A stretch of 64,000 nucleotides of DNA, taken from assembly GCA_012026885.1 (NCBI GenBank), contig VEPL01000029.1:310001-374000 (forward strand). The letters run 5' to 3'. The position numbers were made by a program, and so were the translations under genes. Source of the stretch: Betaproteobacteria bacterium (lineage in GTDB: Bacteria; Pseudomonadota; Gammaproteobacteria; Burkholderiales; Rhodocyclaceae). Under the pieces are notes generated by a model. It was not told the origin of the DNA and did not search any database. It saw only the letters and a list, made by a program, of their open reading frames with translations. Below, piece by piece: positions 8,426 through 17,362 of the stretch (positions within the stretch are counted from its first letter, which is position 1; each line of letters starts with the position of its first letter).

Positions 8426-8927
8426 TTTCCAGCCTCCACGCCAGTCGACCGCGGTCATCTCGCTCCAGCACCAGGTTGTCGCCGGCAGCCAGGTCGATGT
8501 CCCACACGCACCAGGTCGCTGCCACCGGCAGCTCGCGACCGCCGCGGTCGGCGAGCACGGCGAGGGCAACGGAAGCCGGCCGGCCGTAGTCGAACAGTTC
8601 GTTGAGCGCCGCCCGCGTCGTCCGTCCGGTGTAGAGGACATCATCGACGAGGATCAGGTGTCGGCCCTCGACATCGAAGGGAATCACAGTCGGCTTGACC
8701 TGCGGGTGCAGTCCCTTCTCGGCGAAGTCGTCGCGATAGAAGGAAACGTCGATCAGGCCGATGTCGTCAGGCAGTCCGAGCAATTCGCGCAGGCGCGCGG
8801 CGATCCAGGCGCCGCCGCTATGGATGCCTACCAGCGCCGGGTTCCTGGCGACATGGGGACGGATGAGGTCGGCCAGCGCACGGCACTGGAGTTCGGCGTC
8901 AGGCAGCGGGTTGGGCGGATTCGGCAT
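8418..8927 (-). CDS. pyrR: PyrR-type uracil phosphoribosyltransferase / regulator
   Basis: A 169-residue type I phosphoribosyltransferase with the PRPP-binding signature [18 protein letters not shown], characteristic of PyrR. In Firmicutes PyrR binds pyr mRNA and attenuates transcription; in proteobacteria the RNA-binding role is less clear and it may act in uracil salvage or regulation. I chose the ATG at 8927 because the family N-terminus ([14 protein letters not shown]) follows closely. It overlaps the 3' end of ruvX by 29 bases and pyrB by 8, so the genes are translationally coupled. I see no obvious PyrR-binding hairpin, since there is no leader between the genes. Confidence 0.9.
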   Translation of the reverse strand: MPNPPNPLPDAELQCRALADLIRPHVARNPALVGIHSGGAWIAARLRELLGLPDDIGLIDVSFYRDDFAEKGLHPQVKPTVIPFDVEGRHLILVDDVLYTGRTTRAALNELFDYGRPASVALAVLADRGGRELPVAATWCVWDIDLAAGDNLVLERDDRGRLAWRLENA

Positions 8928-9336
8928 GCGGGTTCTCGAGCCAGGTTTGCAGGATGAGCTGGGCAGCCACCGCATCGAGCAGCGGTTTCGCGGTCTTGGC
9001 GTTGCGGCCGGTTTCGCGCAGGCGCGCTTCAGCGTCGCGGGAGGTCAAACGTTCGTCGGCGAGCGCGACCGGAAGGCTGAAACGTCTCGCGAGGCGGCCG
9101 GCGAAACGCTCGGCACGCTGCGTCATCGCATGCGGCGTACCGTCGGCGTGGGTAGGCAGGCCGACCACCAGTTGTTCCGGTCGCCATTCGTCGATCAGGC
9201 GGCCGATGGCGGCGAAGCGCTCGTCGTTCGACTCGGCATGGATGACCGTGAGCGGATGGGCGCTGCACAGCAGCGTTTCGCCGGTGGCGACCCCGATCCG
9301 CCGTTCCCCGAAGTCGAAGGCGAGGACGGTTCCCAC
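8899..9336 (-). CDS. ruvX: Putative Holliday junction resolvase / pre-16S rRNA nuclease YqgF
   Basis: A 145-residue RNase H-fold protein. The first acidic strand is FDFGERRIGVA, followed by VVGLPTHADGT, the helix-strand ADERLTSRDAEA and the C-terminal LLDAVAAQLILQTWL with its catalytic aspartate. YqgF/RuvX trims the 5' end of 16S rRNA in E. coli. The likely start is the GTG at 9336, one base after the yqgE stop; no in-frame ATG is available and the ribosome site is weak. The yqgE-ruvX-pyrR-pyrB order is a conserved proteobacterial operon. Confidence 0.93.
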   Translation of the reverse strand: MGTVLAFDFGERRIGVATGETLLCSAHPLTVIHAESNDERFAAIGRLIDEWRPEQLVVGLPTHADGTPHAMTQRAERFAGRLARRFSLPVALADERLTSRDAEARLRETGRNAKTAKPLLDAVAAQLILQTWLENPHAESAQPAA

Positions 9337-9337
9337 G

Positions 9338-9898
9338 TCAGGCGTGGCCGGCCACGTCGGACAGCTGTGTAAAGCTGATCCCGAGTTTCTGCATCGCTGC
9401 AGGCAGGCGCTCCTCGGGCGGCAGTTCGAACAGGATGCTCGCCTTGGCCGGCACGGTGAGCCACGAATTCTGGGCCAGCTCATCCTCGAGCTGGCCGGCA
9501 TCCCAGCCCGCGTAGCCCAGCGTGACGATGATTTCGGAAGGCAGGCCTTGCGCGCCGACCGAGGCGAGGACGTCGCGCGAGCTCGTCAGGCCCACTTCGC
9601 CGTTGATTGCCAGCGTGGACTGCCAATCACCCACCGGGCGGTGCAGGACGAAGCCGCGGTCGAGCTGGACCGGCCCCCCGAAATAGACCGGCAGGTCGCT
9701 CAGGCCGCCCTCCTCGAGCTTGATGTCGATTTTCTCGAGCAGGCCGGCGAGGTTCATGTCGATGGGCCGGTTGACGATGATGCCGAGCGCACCGTTCTCG
9801 CTGTGCTCGCAGACATAGACCAGCGCGTGGGCAAAATACGGGTCTTCCAGCGTCGGCATCGCGATGAGGAAGTGGTCGGTCAGGTTTACGCTGTCCAT
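9338..9898 (-). CDS. yqgE: YqgE/AlgH family protein
   Basis: A 186-residue cytoplasmic protein of the UPF0301 family. Landmarks are [17 protein letters not shown] at the N-terminus, [34 protein letters not shown] and [15 protein letters not shown]. The biochemical function is unknown; AlgH was first linked to alginate regulation in Pseudomonas. It heads the yqgE-ruvX-pyrR-pyrB-pyrC' operon and is divergent from the photolyase gene, sharing a 37-base gap. Confidence 0.93.
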   Translation of the reverse strand: MDSVNLTDHFLIAMPTLEDPYFAHALVYVCEHSENGALGIIVNRPIDMNLAGLLEKIDIKLEEGGLSDLPVYFGGPVQLDRGFVLHRPVGDWQSTLAINGEVGLTSSRDVLASVGAQGLPSEIIVTLGYAGWDAGQLEDELAQNSWLTVPAKASILFELPPEERLPAAMQKLGISFTQLSDVAGHA

Positions 9899-9906
9899 GC
9901 TGGAAT

Positions 9907-9912
9907 TTTAAT
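9907..9912 (+). promoter_or_regulatory. Candidate -10 box for the photolyase gene
   Basis: TTTAAT is followed directly by a GC-rich discriminator (CGCCCGCGG) and lies 24 bases before the photolyase ATG. The same layout, an A/T hexamer ending AAT then CGC, recurs before thiD, mpl and waaC in this window. No clear -35 is visible. Confidence 0.3.
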
Positions 9913-9935
9913 CGCCCGCGGGGTACAAACCAATC

Positions 9936-11351
9936 ATGCCGCTCGAAAAAGCCCTCGTCTGGTTCCGCCGCGACCTGCGCGACCACGACCACGCCGCCCT
10001 GAGCGCGGCACTCGCCGGCGCCGGCGCCGTCCATTGCGCCTTCGTCTTCGACACCGGCATCCTCGACGCGCTGCCCACCCGCAGCGACCGGCGCGTGCAT
10101 TTCATCCGCGAATCGCTGGTAGAACTCGACGCCGCCCTGCGCCGGCGCGGCGGCGGCCTCATCGTCCGCTACGGCCTACCGCTCGAGGAGATACCCCGCC
10201 TCGCGTGCGAACTGGGCGTCGGCGCGGTGTTCGCCAACCGCGATTACGAGCCCTATGCCAAGGCGCGCGATGGGGCAGTCGCGGATGCGCTTTCCGCTTC
10301 CGGGATCGCCTTTTACCGCCTGCGTGACCAGGCGATTCTCGACGGCGACGATGTCCTCACCCAGAGCGGGCGACCGTTCACGGTGTTCACGCCCTACCGG
10401 AACGCCTGGCTCAAGCGCCTGACCGATGCCGATTGCGCGGCCTGGCCATGCGACGGCCACCTCGCACCGGTCGCCAGCAACGGCGTTCCCGCCCTCGCCG
10501 AAATCGGTTTCGTCCCGACCAATCTGGGCGAACTCGGCATCCGCCCGGGCATGAGCGGTGCCCGCCTGCTCTGGGACGAATTCAGGCTACGCCGCATCGG
10601 GCAATACGGCGCCCTGCGCGATTTCCCGGCCCGCCGCGGGGTCAGCTACCTGTCGGTGCACCTGCGCTTCGGCACCCTGCCGATTCGCGAGGCGGTACGC
10701 GCCGCGCGCACCCCGGGCGCCGACACCTGGCTCAACGAACTGATCTGGCGGGATTTCTACTTCATGATCCTCGACCGCTTCCCGCATGTCGTCGAGCGTT
10801 CGTTCAAGCCGGAATTCGACGCGCTGGCCTGGGAAGACTGGCCCGAGGGCTTCGTGGCGTGGCAGGAAGGACGCACCGGCTATCCGCTGGTCGATGCAGC
10901 GATGCGCCAGCTGCGCCACAGCGGCTGGATGCACAACCGGCTGCGCATGGTGGCAGCATCGTTTCTGGCCAAGGACCTCGGCATCGACTGGCGCCTCGGG
11001 GAACGCCACTTCGCCGACCAGCTCAACGATTTCGATCTGTCCGCCAACAATGGCGGCTGGCAATGGGCGGCGTCCACCGGCTGCGACGCTCAGCCCTACT
11101 TCCGGATCTTCAACCCGGTCACCCAATCGGAGCGCTTCGATCCGGACGGTGCCTTCATCCGCCGCTACGTGCCCGAACTGGCCGCGCTACCGGCCCGCTA
11201 CATCCATGCTCCGTGGCAGCTGCCCGCTGCCGAGCAGGCACGGCATGGGTTCATGCCCGGACGTGACTACCCGCTACCCATCGTGGACCATACCACGGCG
11301 CGGGAGCGCACGCTGGCGCGCTACGCTGCGGTCAGGAAGCCTTCGCCGTGA
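9936..11351 (+). CDS. phrB: Deoxyribodipyrimidine photolyase (class I)
   Basis: A 471-residue light-driven DNA repair enzyme that splits cyclobutane pyrimidine dimers using FADH- and an antenna chromophore. The N-terminal alpha/beta domain starts ALVWFRRDLRDHDH. The helical FAD domain contains WLNELIWRDFYFMIL, GYPLVDAAMRQLRHSGWMHNR and the signature with DFDLSANNGGWQWAAST and YFRIFNP. Asn in the flavin pocket (ANNGGW) fits a photolyase rather than a plant-type cryptochrome. It is monocistronic, divergent from yqgE, and its last 20 bases overlap the 3' end of chpA on the other strand. Confidence 0.95.
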   Translation: MPLEKALVWFRRDLRDHDHAALSAALAGAGAVHCAFVFDTGILDALPTRSDRRVHFIRESLVELDAALRRRGGGLIVRYGLPLEEIPRLACELGVGAVFANRDYEPYAKARDGAVADALSASGIAFYRLRDQAILDGDDVLTQSGRPFTVFTPYRNAWLKRLTDADCAAWPCDGHLAPVASNGVPALAEIGFVPTNLGELGIRPGMSGARLLWDEFRLRRIGQYGALRDFPARRGVSYLSVHLRFGTLPIREAVRAARTPGADTWLNELIWRDFYFMILDRFPHVVERSFKPEFDALAWEDWPEGFVAWQEGRTGYPLVDAAMRQLRHSGWMHNRLRMVAASFLAKDLGIDWRLGERHFADQLNDFDLSANNGGWQWAASTGCDAQPYFRIFNPVTQSERFDPDGAFIRRYVPELAALPARYIHAPWQLPAAEQARHGFMPGRDYPLPIVDHTTARERTLARYAAVRKPSP

Positions 11352-14300
11352 CGAAACCGCGGATCAGGCCGAGCAGCTGGTCCTCGTCGTACGGTTTGCC
11401 GAGATAGGCACTGGCACCGATCTCGATCGCGTAGGTGCGGTGCTTCTCGGCGGTACGCGACGTGATCATGATCACCGGGATCTTGGCCAGGCGGCTGTCG
11501 GCGCGCACATTGCGGACGAAATCGAACCCGTCCATGCGCGGCATCTCGATATCGGAAAGGATCACGTCGGGTGTGACATCGAGCAGTTGCTCGAGCGCAT
11601 CGACACCGTCCTTGGCGAGCACGACCTGGAAGCCCTCGCGGGTCAGCATGCGGCTGGTGATCTTGCGCACGGTCAGCGAGTCGTCGACGACCATCACGGT
11701 CGGCATCGCGGGCGCCGCCGGCGCAACTTCCGGTACTGCCGGCACGCCCGTTTCGACCGCTGCTGCACCCAGCACCGGCGCGCGGCTGGCGAGTGCAACC
11801 GGATTCAGGATGAGCGTGACCTGCCCGTCGCCCAGCACCGTGGCGCCGGCGATGCCGACCACCTTGGCGAGCTGGGCGCCGATATTCTTGATGACGACTT
11901 CCTGGTTGCCGCGCAGTTCATCGACCTGGACGGCGACGCGCTGTGAGCCGGAACGCAGCAACAACACCCAATGCTGGCGCTGCGGCTCGGGCTGGGCGTG
12001 TAGTTCGCCGACGAGATGCGGCAGGTAGCGGAACGGATAACGGTTGTTCTGCCAGCTCACTTCGCCGCGCGCACGCACTTCCTCGAGCGGGCCTGCCTTG
12101 AGTTCGAGCACCTGCTCGATCATCGCGGCGGGGATCGCATAACTGCTCGCGCCGGCGCGCAGGATCAAGGTCTGGGTGACCGCCAGCGTCAGCGGCAGGT
12201 AAAGCCGGAAGGTCGTTCCCTTGCCGAGCTCGGAGGCAATTTCGATACGTCCGCCGAGGTCGGCGACACCCGTGCGTACGACGTCCATGCCGACGCCGCG
12301 ACCGGCAATCTGGCTGACCGTCCCGGCTGTCGAAAAACCGGGCCTGAAGATCAGGTCGTACAACTTGGCATCATCCGCCGCCTCATCCGGCGCGACCAGC
12401 CCGAGGGCCTCGCCGCGGGCACGCAGCTTGGCCGGATCGAGGCCGCGGCCGTCGTCGCTCATCGCGACGATGATTTCGTTGCCTTCCTGGGAAAGCTTCA
12501 GCGAGACTTCGCCGATCTCGCGCTTGCCGGTGGCGATGCGGTCGTCACGCGGCTCGATGCCATGGGCGACCGCATTGCGCAGCATGTGTTCGATCGGCGC
12601 CATCATCTTTTCCAGCACCGAGCGGTCCATTTCGACGTGACCGCCCACCAGCTCGAGGTTGGCGCGCTTGCCGAGTTCCTTCGCCGCCTGGCGGACAATG
12701 CGGAAGAGCCGCTCCGACTGGCTCGAGAACGGCACCATGCGAACGCCCATGAGCGCCTGCTGGAGGCCGCGGTTCAGGCGCGCCTGGGCGATCAGGGCAG
12801 CGTTGGCATCGTCGAGGTTCTTGAGCAGGTTCTGCTGGACGGTGGCGACGTCGTTCACCGACTCCGCCATGAAGCGAGTGAGTTCCTGGAAGCGCGTGAA
12901 GCGGTCGAGCTCGAGCGGATCGAAATCGGCAGTGCCGTCGTGGGATTGGGCGACGCGGGCCTGGATCTGGCCTTCGGCCTGGATTTCGATGTCGCGCAAC
13001 TGGCGGCGCAGGCGGATGACGTTTTCGGTAAGGTCGAGCAGCGAGCCCTTGAGGCTGCGCATTTCGCCCTCGATGCGGGCTCGGGCGATCGACATTTCGC
13101 CAGCCTCGTTGACCAGGCGATCGACCAGGTCGGCACGTACGCGCAGGAGCGCGCGCCGGTCACCGCCTTCGCCTTCGTGGTCATGCTCGGCCTCGGCGGG
13201 TGCCGCGACCACGGGTGCCGCGGCGGGCGCCGGTGCGGCACCGGCCCCGGAAGCCGGTGCGGCCGGAAGCGCGGGCGCCGACACCGCTGCCGGCGCAGGC
13301 TGCTGCAGGTCAACGGCAGCCGTCTCGCCGTGACGCAGGCGGTCGGTCGCCTGGTCCAGCGTGTCGCAAGCCGCCTCGACCTCATCGATGAATTCCTGGC
13401 TGACGCTGCCACCCTTGACCGCTTCCTCGACGCGCGATTCGAGCAGGTGGGTGTATTCGCCGAGGTTCATCGCCCCGGCCATCCGGGCGTTGCCCTTGAA
13501 GGTATGCAGCACGCGGGCGATGGCACGGGGGACCGCCTCATCCGCCGGGTTGCTGCGCCAGGCATGCAGTTGCTCGCTCAGGGCGGCGAGTTGGTCCTGT
13601 GCTTCGTCGAGGAAGATCGGCAGCAGCTGCTCATCGTAGTCATCGACCAGCTGGCGCGGCGCCGCGACTGGCGCGGGCGCCACCGGCGCCGGTGCCTGAG
13701 CAAGTACTGCATCGCCCGCTGCGGGCTCAAGGGTCTGATCGACAGACGTTTCCGCCGCTGCTGCCGGCTCGGAGTCGCCAAAATACGCCTCGATCCCGGC
13801 GTCCACCGTGACTGTCTCGCCTTCCACAGGCGCGGCAGGCTCGTCGGTCGTGGCGCAGAAGACATCCTCGAGCGCTGCTATGAGCTGAACCTGGTCTTCC
13901 GGCGCCTCCTGACGTGCGAGGCCCTCGAACATCGCCTGCAGGGTAAGGATCGCCTGGCGTGCGGTCTCGAGGCCTTCTACGCTGTCCGGCCGCCGCGAAT
14001 TGTCGCGGCGCATCAGCGCGTGTTCGAGCGCGATGGCGAGATGATGCAGCGGCATCAATCCGACCGTCGCAGCAATGCCGCCCAGGGTGTGGGCGGCGCG
14101 GATCATCGGCATCGAGGTTGGCGCGGTCGGATTGGCGTCCATCGCTGCATAACTCTCGAGCAGCGTCGCCAGATGCCCCCGCGCCTCCTCGCAGAAAATA
14201 TCGTAGAGCGTCGGGCTCGCCAGCACCGCGGGCGGCACTTCGACGGCCGGCGCCGATTCCGGTGCCACGGCATCGAGATCGTCCACTCCGGCCGCGACTT

Positions 14301-17300
14301 CCTCGATGACGATTTCGTCGCCCAGGTCGAAGGCGAAGTCGTCGCCGCCGGCAAGGGTATCTTCAACGGCCTCCGCCGTCGGCGCGGCGGGAGCGTATTC
14401 CTGACCAGCGAAGTCGACGACGTCGACTTCGCCAAGATCGAAGACCATCGCCGCATCGGACGGCTCCTCGGGTAGCACGTCAGCCGGCGCCAGCTCTGCG
14501 GCGGGCGCATCGGCGAGCACCTCCGCCGCAAGCTCCGCTTCGGGCTCACCGAGATCGAAAACCATCACCTCATCGGGCAATGCGTCAGCCGGGACCGGTT
14601 CTGCGACGGGGGCATCAGCCACCGCCTCGACCGCAAGCTCCGCTTCGGGCTCGCCGAGGTCGAAAACCATCTCGTCATCGGGCGACGAAACCGCCGCAAA
14701 CTCGCCGGGCACTCCGGCATCGGCTGCCGGTGCCGGCGGCGGCGCAATCTCCGGCTCGCCGGGGTCGAAACTGAAGGATTCGTCGCCAGCGACGGCTGCT
14801 GCCGGCTCGCCCGGCGCCGCGGCAAAATCCGGAAAATCGACGACGACAGCTACCGGCTCCGCGACATCGGTGGCGGACAATGCGACGGTCACCACCTCGG
14901 ACGGTGCCGGGGCCGTCTCCTCGACAGTTTCGCCGCGCAGGCGGGCAGCGGCAGCAACCATGTGATGCGGGTCGGGCAATCCGGCACCACCGGATTCGAG
15001 CGCCGTAACCCAGGCGACGAAGAGGGCGCGCGCGGATTCGATCAGCGCGAGCAGCTCGGGATCGGCAGGGCGGTCCTCGCGCAGCCAGAAGTTGAGCGTC
15101 TGTTCGAGCTCCCACGCCGCCTCGCCAAGGTCGACGAGTCCGACCATGCGGCCGCTGCCCTTGAGCGTGTGGGCAGCGCGACGAATCGTGGTCAGAGCCT
15201 CGACGTTGCGTGCGTCGGCCTTGAGCACCTCGACGTGCTCGCCGAGGTTTTCGAGAACCTCGTGCGCCTCCTCGAGGAAGATTTCGAGCAATTCGGCATC
15301 GATTTCCTCGTGGCTCGACTGGGCCAGCTCCATCGTCTCGCTGGCGGGTGCAGGCGCCTCAGGGACCGGCGCAGCTACCAGTTGCGGCATGTCGGCAAAC
15401 GCGGAATCCAGGAAATCGCCGCTCTCGAGCGCGCCAAGCATGTTCTTCGCAGTTTCGCCGAGCGCCTGGTCGGCGACCAGATCAGCATCTTTCTGGAGCG
15501 ACTGCAGGTTCTGCTTCAGCTCGTCGCGCAGGCGCCCGTCCTCGGGCGCTTCCCGGAGGGCGTCGACAAGGGCCTGAGTTTCCTGGCGCGCCTGTTCGAC
15601 CTGGATCTCGACCGACGGCGCCGCTTCGACGTCATCTTCCTCGACGCTTTCCGCAACCGCCTCTTCGCCGTCACCGTCGATGCGCCGGACGAAGGCTTCG
15701 TAGTCGGATTCGCCGTGCTCGAGAGAATCGACGAAGAAGCCCAAGACCGACAAGCGGTGGGCGACCGTCTCGAAATCATCCTGGGCCGGGGTGTAGCCTG
15801 GCGCCGCGAAGCGACGCACCGACTCGCCGCACTCCTGCAGCGTGGTCACCGCCCCCAGATGGCCGAGCATGGCCAGCGCTCCGGCCGTCTGCTTCAAAGG
15901 CACTTCGAGGGTAACCAGTTCGCCGGCCTTCTCCGGGTTGCGGAAGAAGGCGTCGAGCGCCTGTTCGACCTGGCCGAGATTGGATTTGATCTCGCGGGCG
16001 ACCTGGCCAACCAGGAGCTTCTCCTGAGCCCGCCGCGTCATCTCGTCGAGCAGCGGCAACTCGTCGCCGCCAGCCGGCGGCCGGCCGCCGATGCAGCCAT
16101 GCAGGCGGGCGACCATGAGGTCGACCTGCTGCGCGAAATCGGTGCCCAGGCGGCGGAAGTTTTCCTGCGCGTTCTGCATGAGCAGGATGGCCGTGGCGAC
16201 CTCCATCGCGATGCTTTCGTTCTGGCGGGAGGTATCTTCCGCCAACCAGGAGGCGATCGCCGCAAAACCCTGTCCGAGCCGCTTGAAATCGAGTTGCCCG
16301 GTTTCGTTGATGAGGCCGGCGCACGCCTGTGCCTGCTGGGCAAAGGCAGGCAACACGGCCAGACTGCCCGAGCAGACCTTGTTCCAGGACTCCTCGGTCG
16401 TCACCAGCGCCTCGCGCAGGCGTCGCAAGGCAATTTCCTGCGGCGCGCTCGTCGCCGCCACATCGGGGGGAATCAGGTCGCGCAGGCTGAACAACTCCTG
16501 CACTTCGGCAACTGCCGGGCTGGTTTCCGCCGGCACCCGGCCGACTTCGTAGAGGATGTCGCGCAGGAGTCGCTCCGCAACGTTGCGGGAACCCTCCTGC
16601 AGGCGGCGGATCTGCGTGTCGACCCGGGCGAGCAGGTGGCGCAGGGTATTGTCGCCGGAAGCGTCGCGTCCGGCGAGGGAGTCGATGAAAGCGAGTGCCG
16701 ACCACCAGAAGGTGCGCGCCGTACCGGACTCCTGAACTGCCTCGATGGCCCCGAGGGCACTGCGCATCTGACCGATGGCCGCAGCAACGTCGCCGCTGCG
16801 CGTCAGCCAGGACAGCAGTCCTTTCTGGAAGCGGGCGCGCTCGCCCTTGATCAGGTTCCGCTGCGCATCCGCCGACAGCGGCTCGGGTACCGGGCGACGC
16901 GGCGGGCGGCGAACGAGATCCGGGTGGAAGAGGTCGCTCGGGCTGAAGCCGGCAACGCCGCGCGCTTCGGCAAGCGCCCGGTATTCCGGCAGCAGGCGCA
17001 AGGGCTGGTTGGGTTCGCCGGCGATCAGATCGTCCAGGTAACGCCGCAGCGCGGCGAGCGAGCGCGAGACGGCATCGGCCGCCGCGCTCGTCAAGGCAAG
17101 CCTGCCTTCCTCGAGCGCCAGCAGAAGAGCTTCGACCGATTCGGTCAGCTGACTGGCGCCATCCAGGCCGACGATCGACAGGGCGCCGTGAACCTGATGC
17201 ACATGGGTGCGGCAGAACTTGAGGCGGCCGGAATCGCCGCTCAGGCGGCATTCCTCGAGCGCCTCGTCGGCACGCCCGAGCGCCAGGTCGATTTCACCCT

Positions 17301-17346
17301 TGACCCAGGTCAGGGGACCCAGGTCGAATTCGGTCGCCGCGTTCAT
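11332..17346 (-). CDS. chpA: Chemotaxis-type hybrid histidine kinase ChpA (PilL)
   Basis: This is the kinase of the Pil-Chp system that controls type IV pilus motors and, in Pseudomonas, cAMP. The protein is about 2004 residues. It has a degenerate N-terminal Hpt-like domain, intact Hpt sites at H726 (AAHTLKGSGRMVG) and H1281 (LHTFKGNARMAG), and a weaker one at H1086 where HTLKG reads HTLGG. A dimerisation/HATPase region follows with its N-box Asn at 1591 (RNAVAHGIEP), then a CheW domain from about 1725 and a C-terminal receiver with phospho-Asp 1932 (LSDIEMPRMDG). Long acidic linkers carry a repeated FDLGE motif. The ATG at 17346 lies 16 bases after pilJ. It is shorter than the 2472-residue Pseudomonas ChpA. 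Confidence 0.95.
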   Translation of the reverse strand: MNAATEFDLGPLTWVKGEIDLALGRADEALEECRLSGDSGRLKFCRTHVHQVHGALSIVGLDGASQLTESVEALLLALEEGRLALTSAAADAVSRSLAALRRYLDDLIAGEPNQPLRLLPEYRALAEARGVAGFSPSDLFHPDLVRRPPRRPVPEPLSADAQRNLIKGERARFQKGLLSWLTRSGDVAAAIGQMRSALGAIEAVQESGTARTFWWSALAFIDSLAGRDASGDNTLRHLLARVDTQIRRLQEGSRNVAERLLRDILYEVGRVPAETSPAVAEVQELFSLRDLIPPDVAATSAPQEIALRRLREALVTTEESWNKVCSGSLAVLPAFAQQAQACAGLINETGQLDFKRLGQGFAAIASWLAEDTSRQNESIAMEVATAILLMQNAQENFRRLGTDFAQQVDLMVARLHGCIGGRPPAGGDELPLLDEMTRRAQEKLLVGQVAREIKSNLGQVEQALDAFFRNPEKAGELVTLEVPLKQTAGALAMLGHLGAVTTLQECGESVRRFAAPGYTPAQDDFETVAHRLSVLGFFVDSLEHGESDYEAFVRRIDGDGEEAVAESVEEDDVEAAPSVEIQVEQARQETQALVDALREAPEDGRLRDELKQNLQSLQKDADLVADQALGETAKNMLGALESGDFLDSAFADMPQLVAAPVPEAPAPASETMELAQSSHEEIDAELLEIFLEEAHEVLENLGEHVEVLKADARNVEALTTIRRAAHTLKGSGRMVGLVDLGEAAWELEQTLNFWLREDRPADPELLALIESARALFVAWVTALESGGAGLPDPHHMVAAAARLRGETVEETAPAPSEVVTVALSATDVAEPVAVVVDFPDFAAAPGEPAAAVAGDESFSFDPGEPEIAPPPAPAADAGVPGEFAAVSSPDDEMVFDLGEPEAELAVEAVADAPVAEPVPADALPDEVMVFDLGEPEAELAAEVLADAPAAELAPADVLPEEPSDAAMVFDLGEVDVVDFAGQEYAPAAPTAEAVEDTLAGGDDFAFDLGDEIVIEEVAAGVDDLDAVAPESAPAVEVPPAVLASPTLYDIFCEEARGHLATLLESYAAMDANPTAPTSMPMIRAAHTLGGIAATVGLMPLHHLAIALEHALMRRDNSRRPDSVEGLETARQAILTLQAMFEGLARQEAPEDQVQLIAALEDVFCATTDEPAAPVEGETVTVDAGIEAYFGDSEPAAAAETSVDQTLEPAAGDAVLAQAPAPVAPAPVAAPRQLVDDYDEQLLPIFLDEAQDQLAALSEQLHAWRSNPADEAVPRAIARVLHTFKGNARMAGAMNLGEYTHLLESRVEEAVKGGSVSQEFIDEVEAACDTLDQATDRLRHGETAAVDLQQPAPAAVSAPALPAAPASGAGAAPAPAAAPVVAAPAEAEHDHEGEGGDRRALLRVRADLVDRLVNEAGEMSIARARIEGEMRSLKGSLLDLTENVIRLRRQLRDIEIQAEGQIQARVAQSHDGTADFDPLELDRFTRFQELTRFMAESVNDVATVQQNLLKNLDDANAALIAQARLNRGLQQALMGVRMVPFSSQSERLFRIVRQAAKELGKRANLELVGGHVEMDRSVLEKMMAPIEHMLRNAVAHGIEPRDDRIATGKREIGEVSLKLSQEGNEIIVAMSDDGRGLDPAKLRARGEALGLVAPDEAADDAKLYDLIFRPGFSTAGTVSQIAGRGVGMDVVRTGVADLGGRIEIASELGKGTTFRLYLPLTLAVTQTLILRAGASSYAIPAAMIEQVLELKAGPLEEVRARGEVSWQNNRYPFRYLPHLVGELHAQPEPQRQHWVLLLRSGSQRVAVQVDELRGNQEVVIKNIGAQLAKVVGIAGATVLGDGQVTLILNPVALASRAPVLGAAAVETGVPAVPEVAPAAPAMPTVMVVDDSLTVRKITSRMLTREGFQVVLAKDGVDALEQLLDVTPDVILSDIEMPRMDGFDFVRNVRADSRLAKIPVIMITSRTAEKHRTYAIEIGASAYLGKPYDEDQLLGLIRGFVTAKAS
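14319..14790 (-). repeat. FDLGE-motif repeats in the ChpA linker
   Basis: Five imperfect copies of a short motif (F-S/A/V-F-D-L/P-G-E/D) are spaced through the acidic Ala/Pro/Glu-rich linker of ChpA, residues about 853-1010. The two central copies share MVFDLGEPEAELA followed by similar VADAP-x-AE and P-ADALP stretches, so about 35 residues look tandemly duplicated at DNA level. The motif resembles a short linear docking site spaced on a flexible tether. Confidence 0.7.
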
Positions 17347-17362
17347 CTTCGCCTGCGGCCCC

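Noticed and set aside
14319-14790. Possible CRISPR-like or minisatellite array
   Set aside because: The repeat is in frame within chpA, imperfect at DNA level and conserved as an amino-acid motif, so it is a protein repeat.
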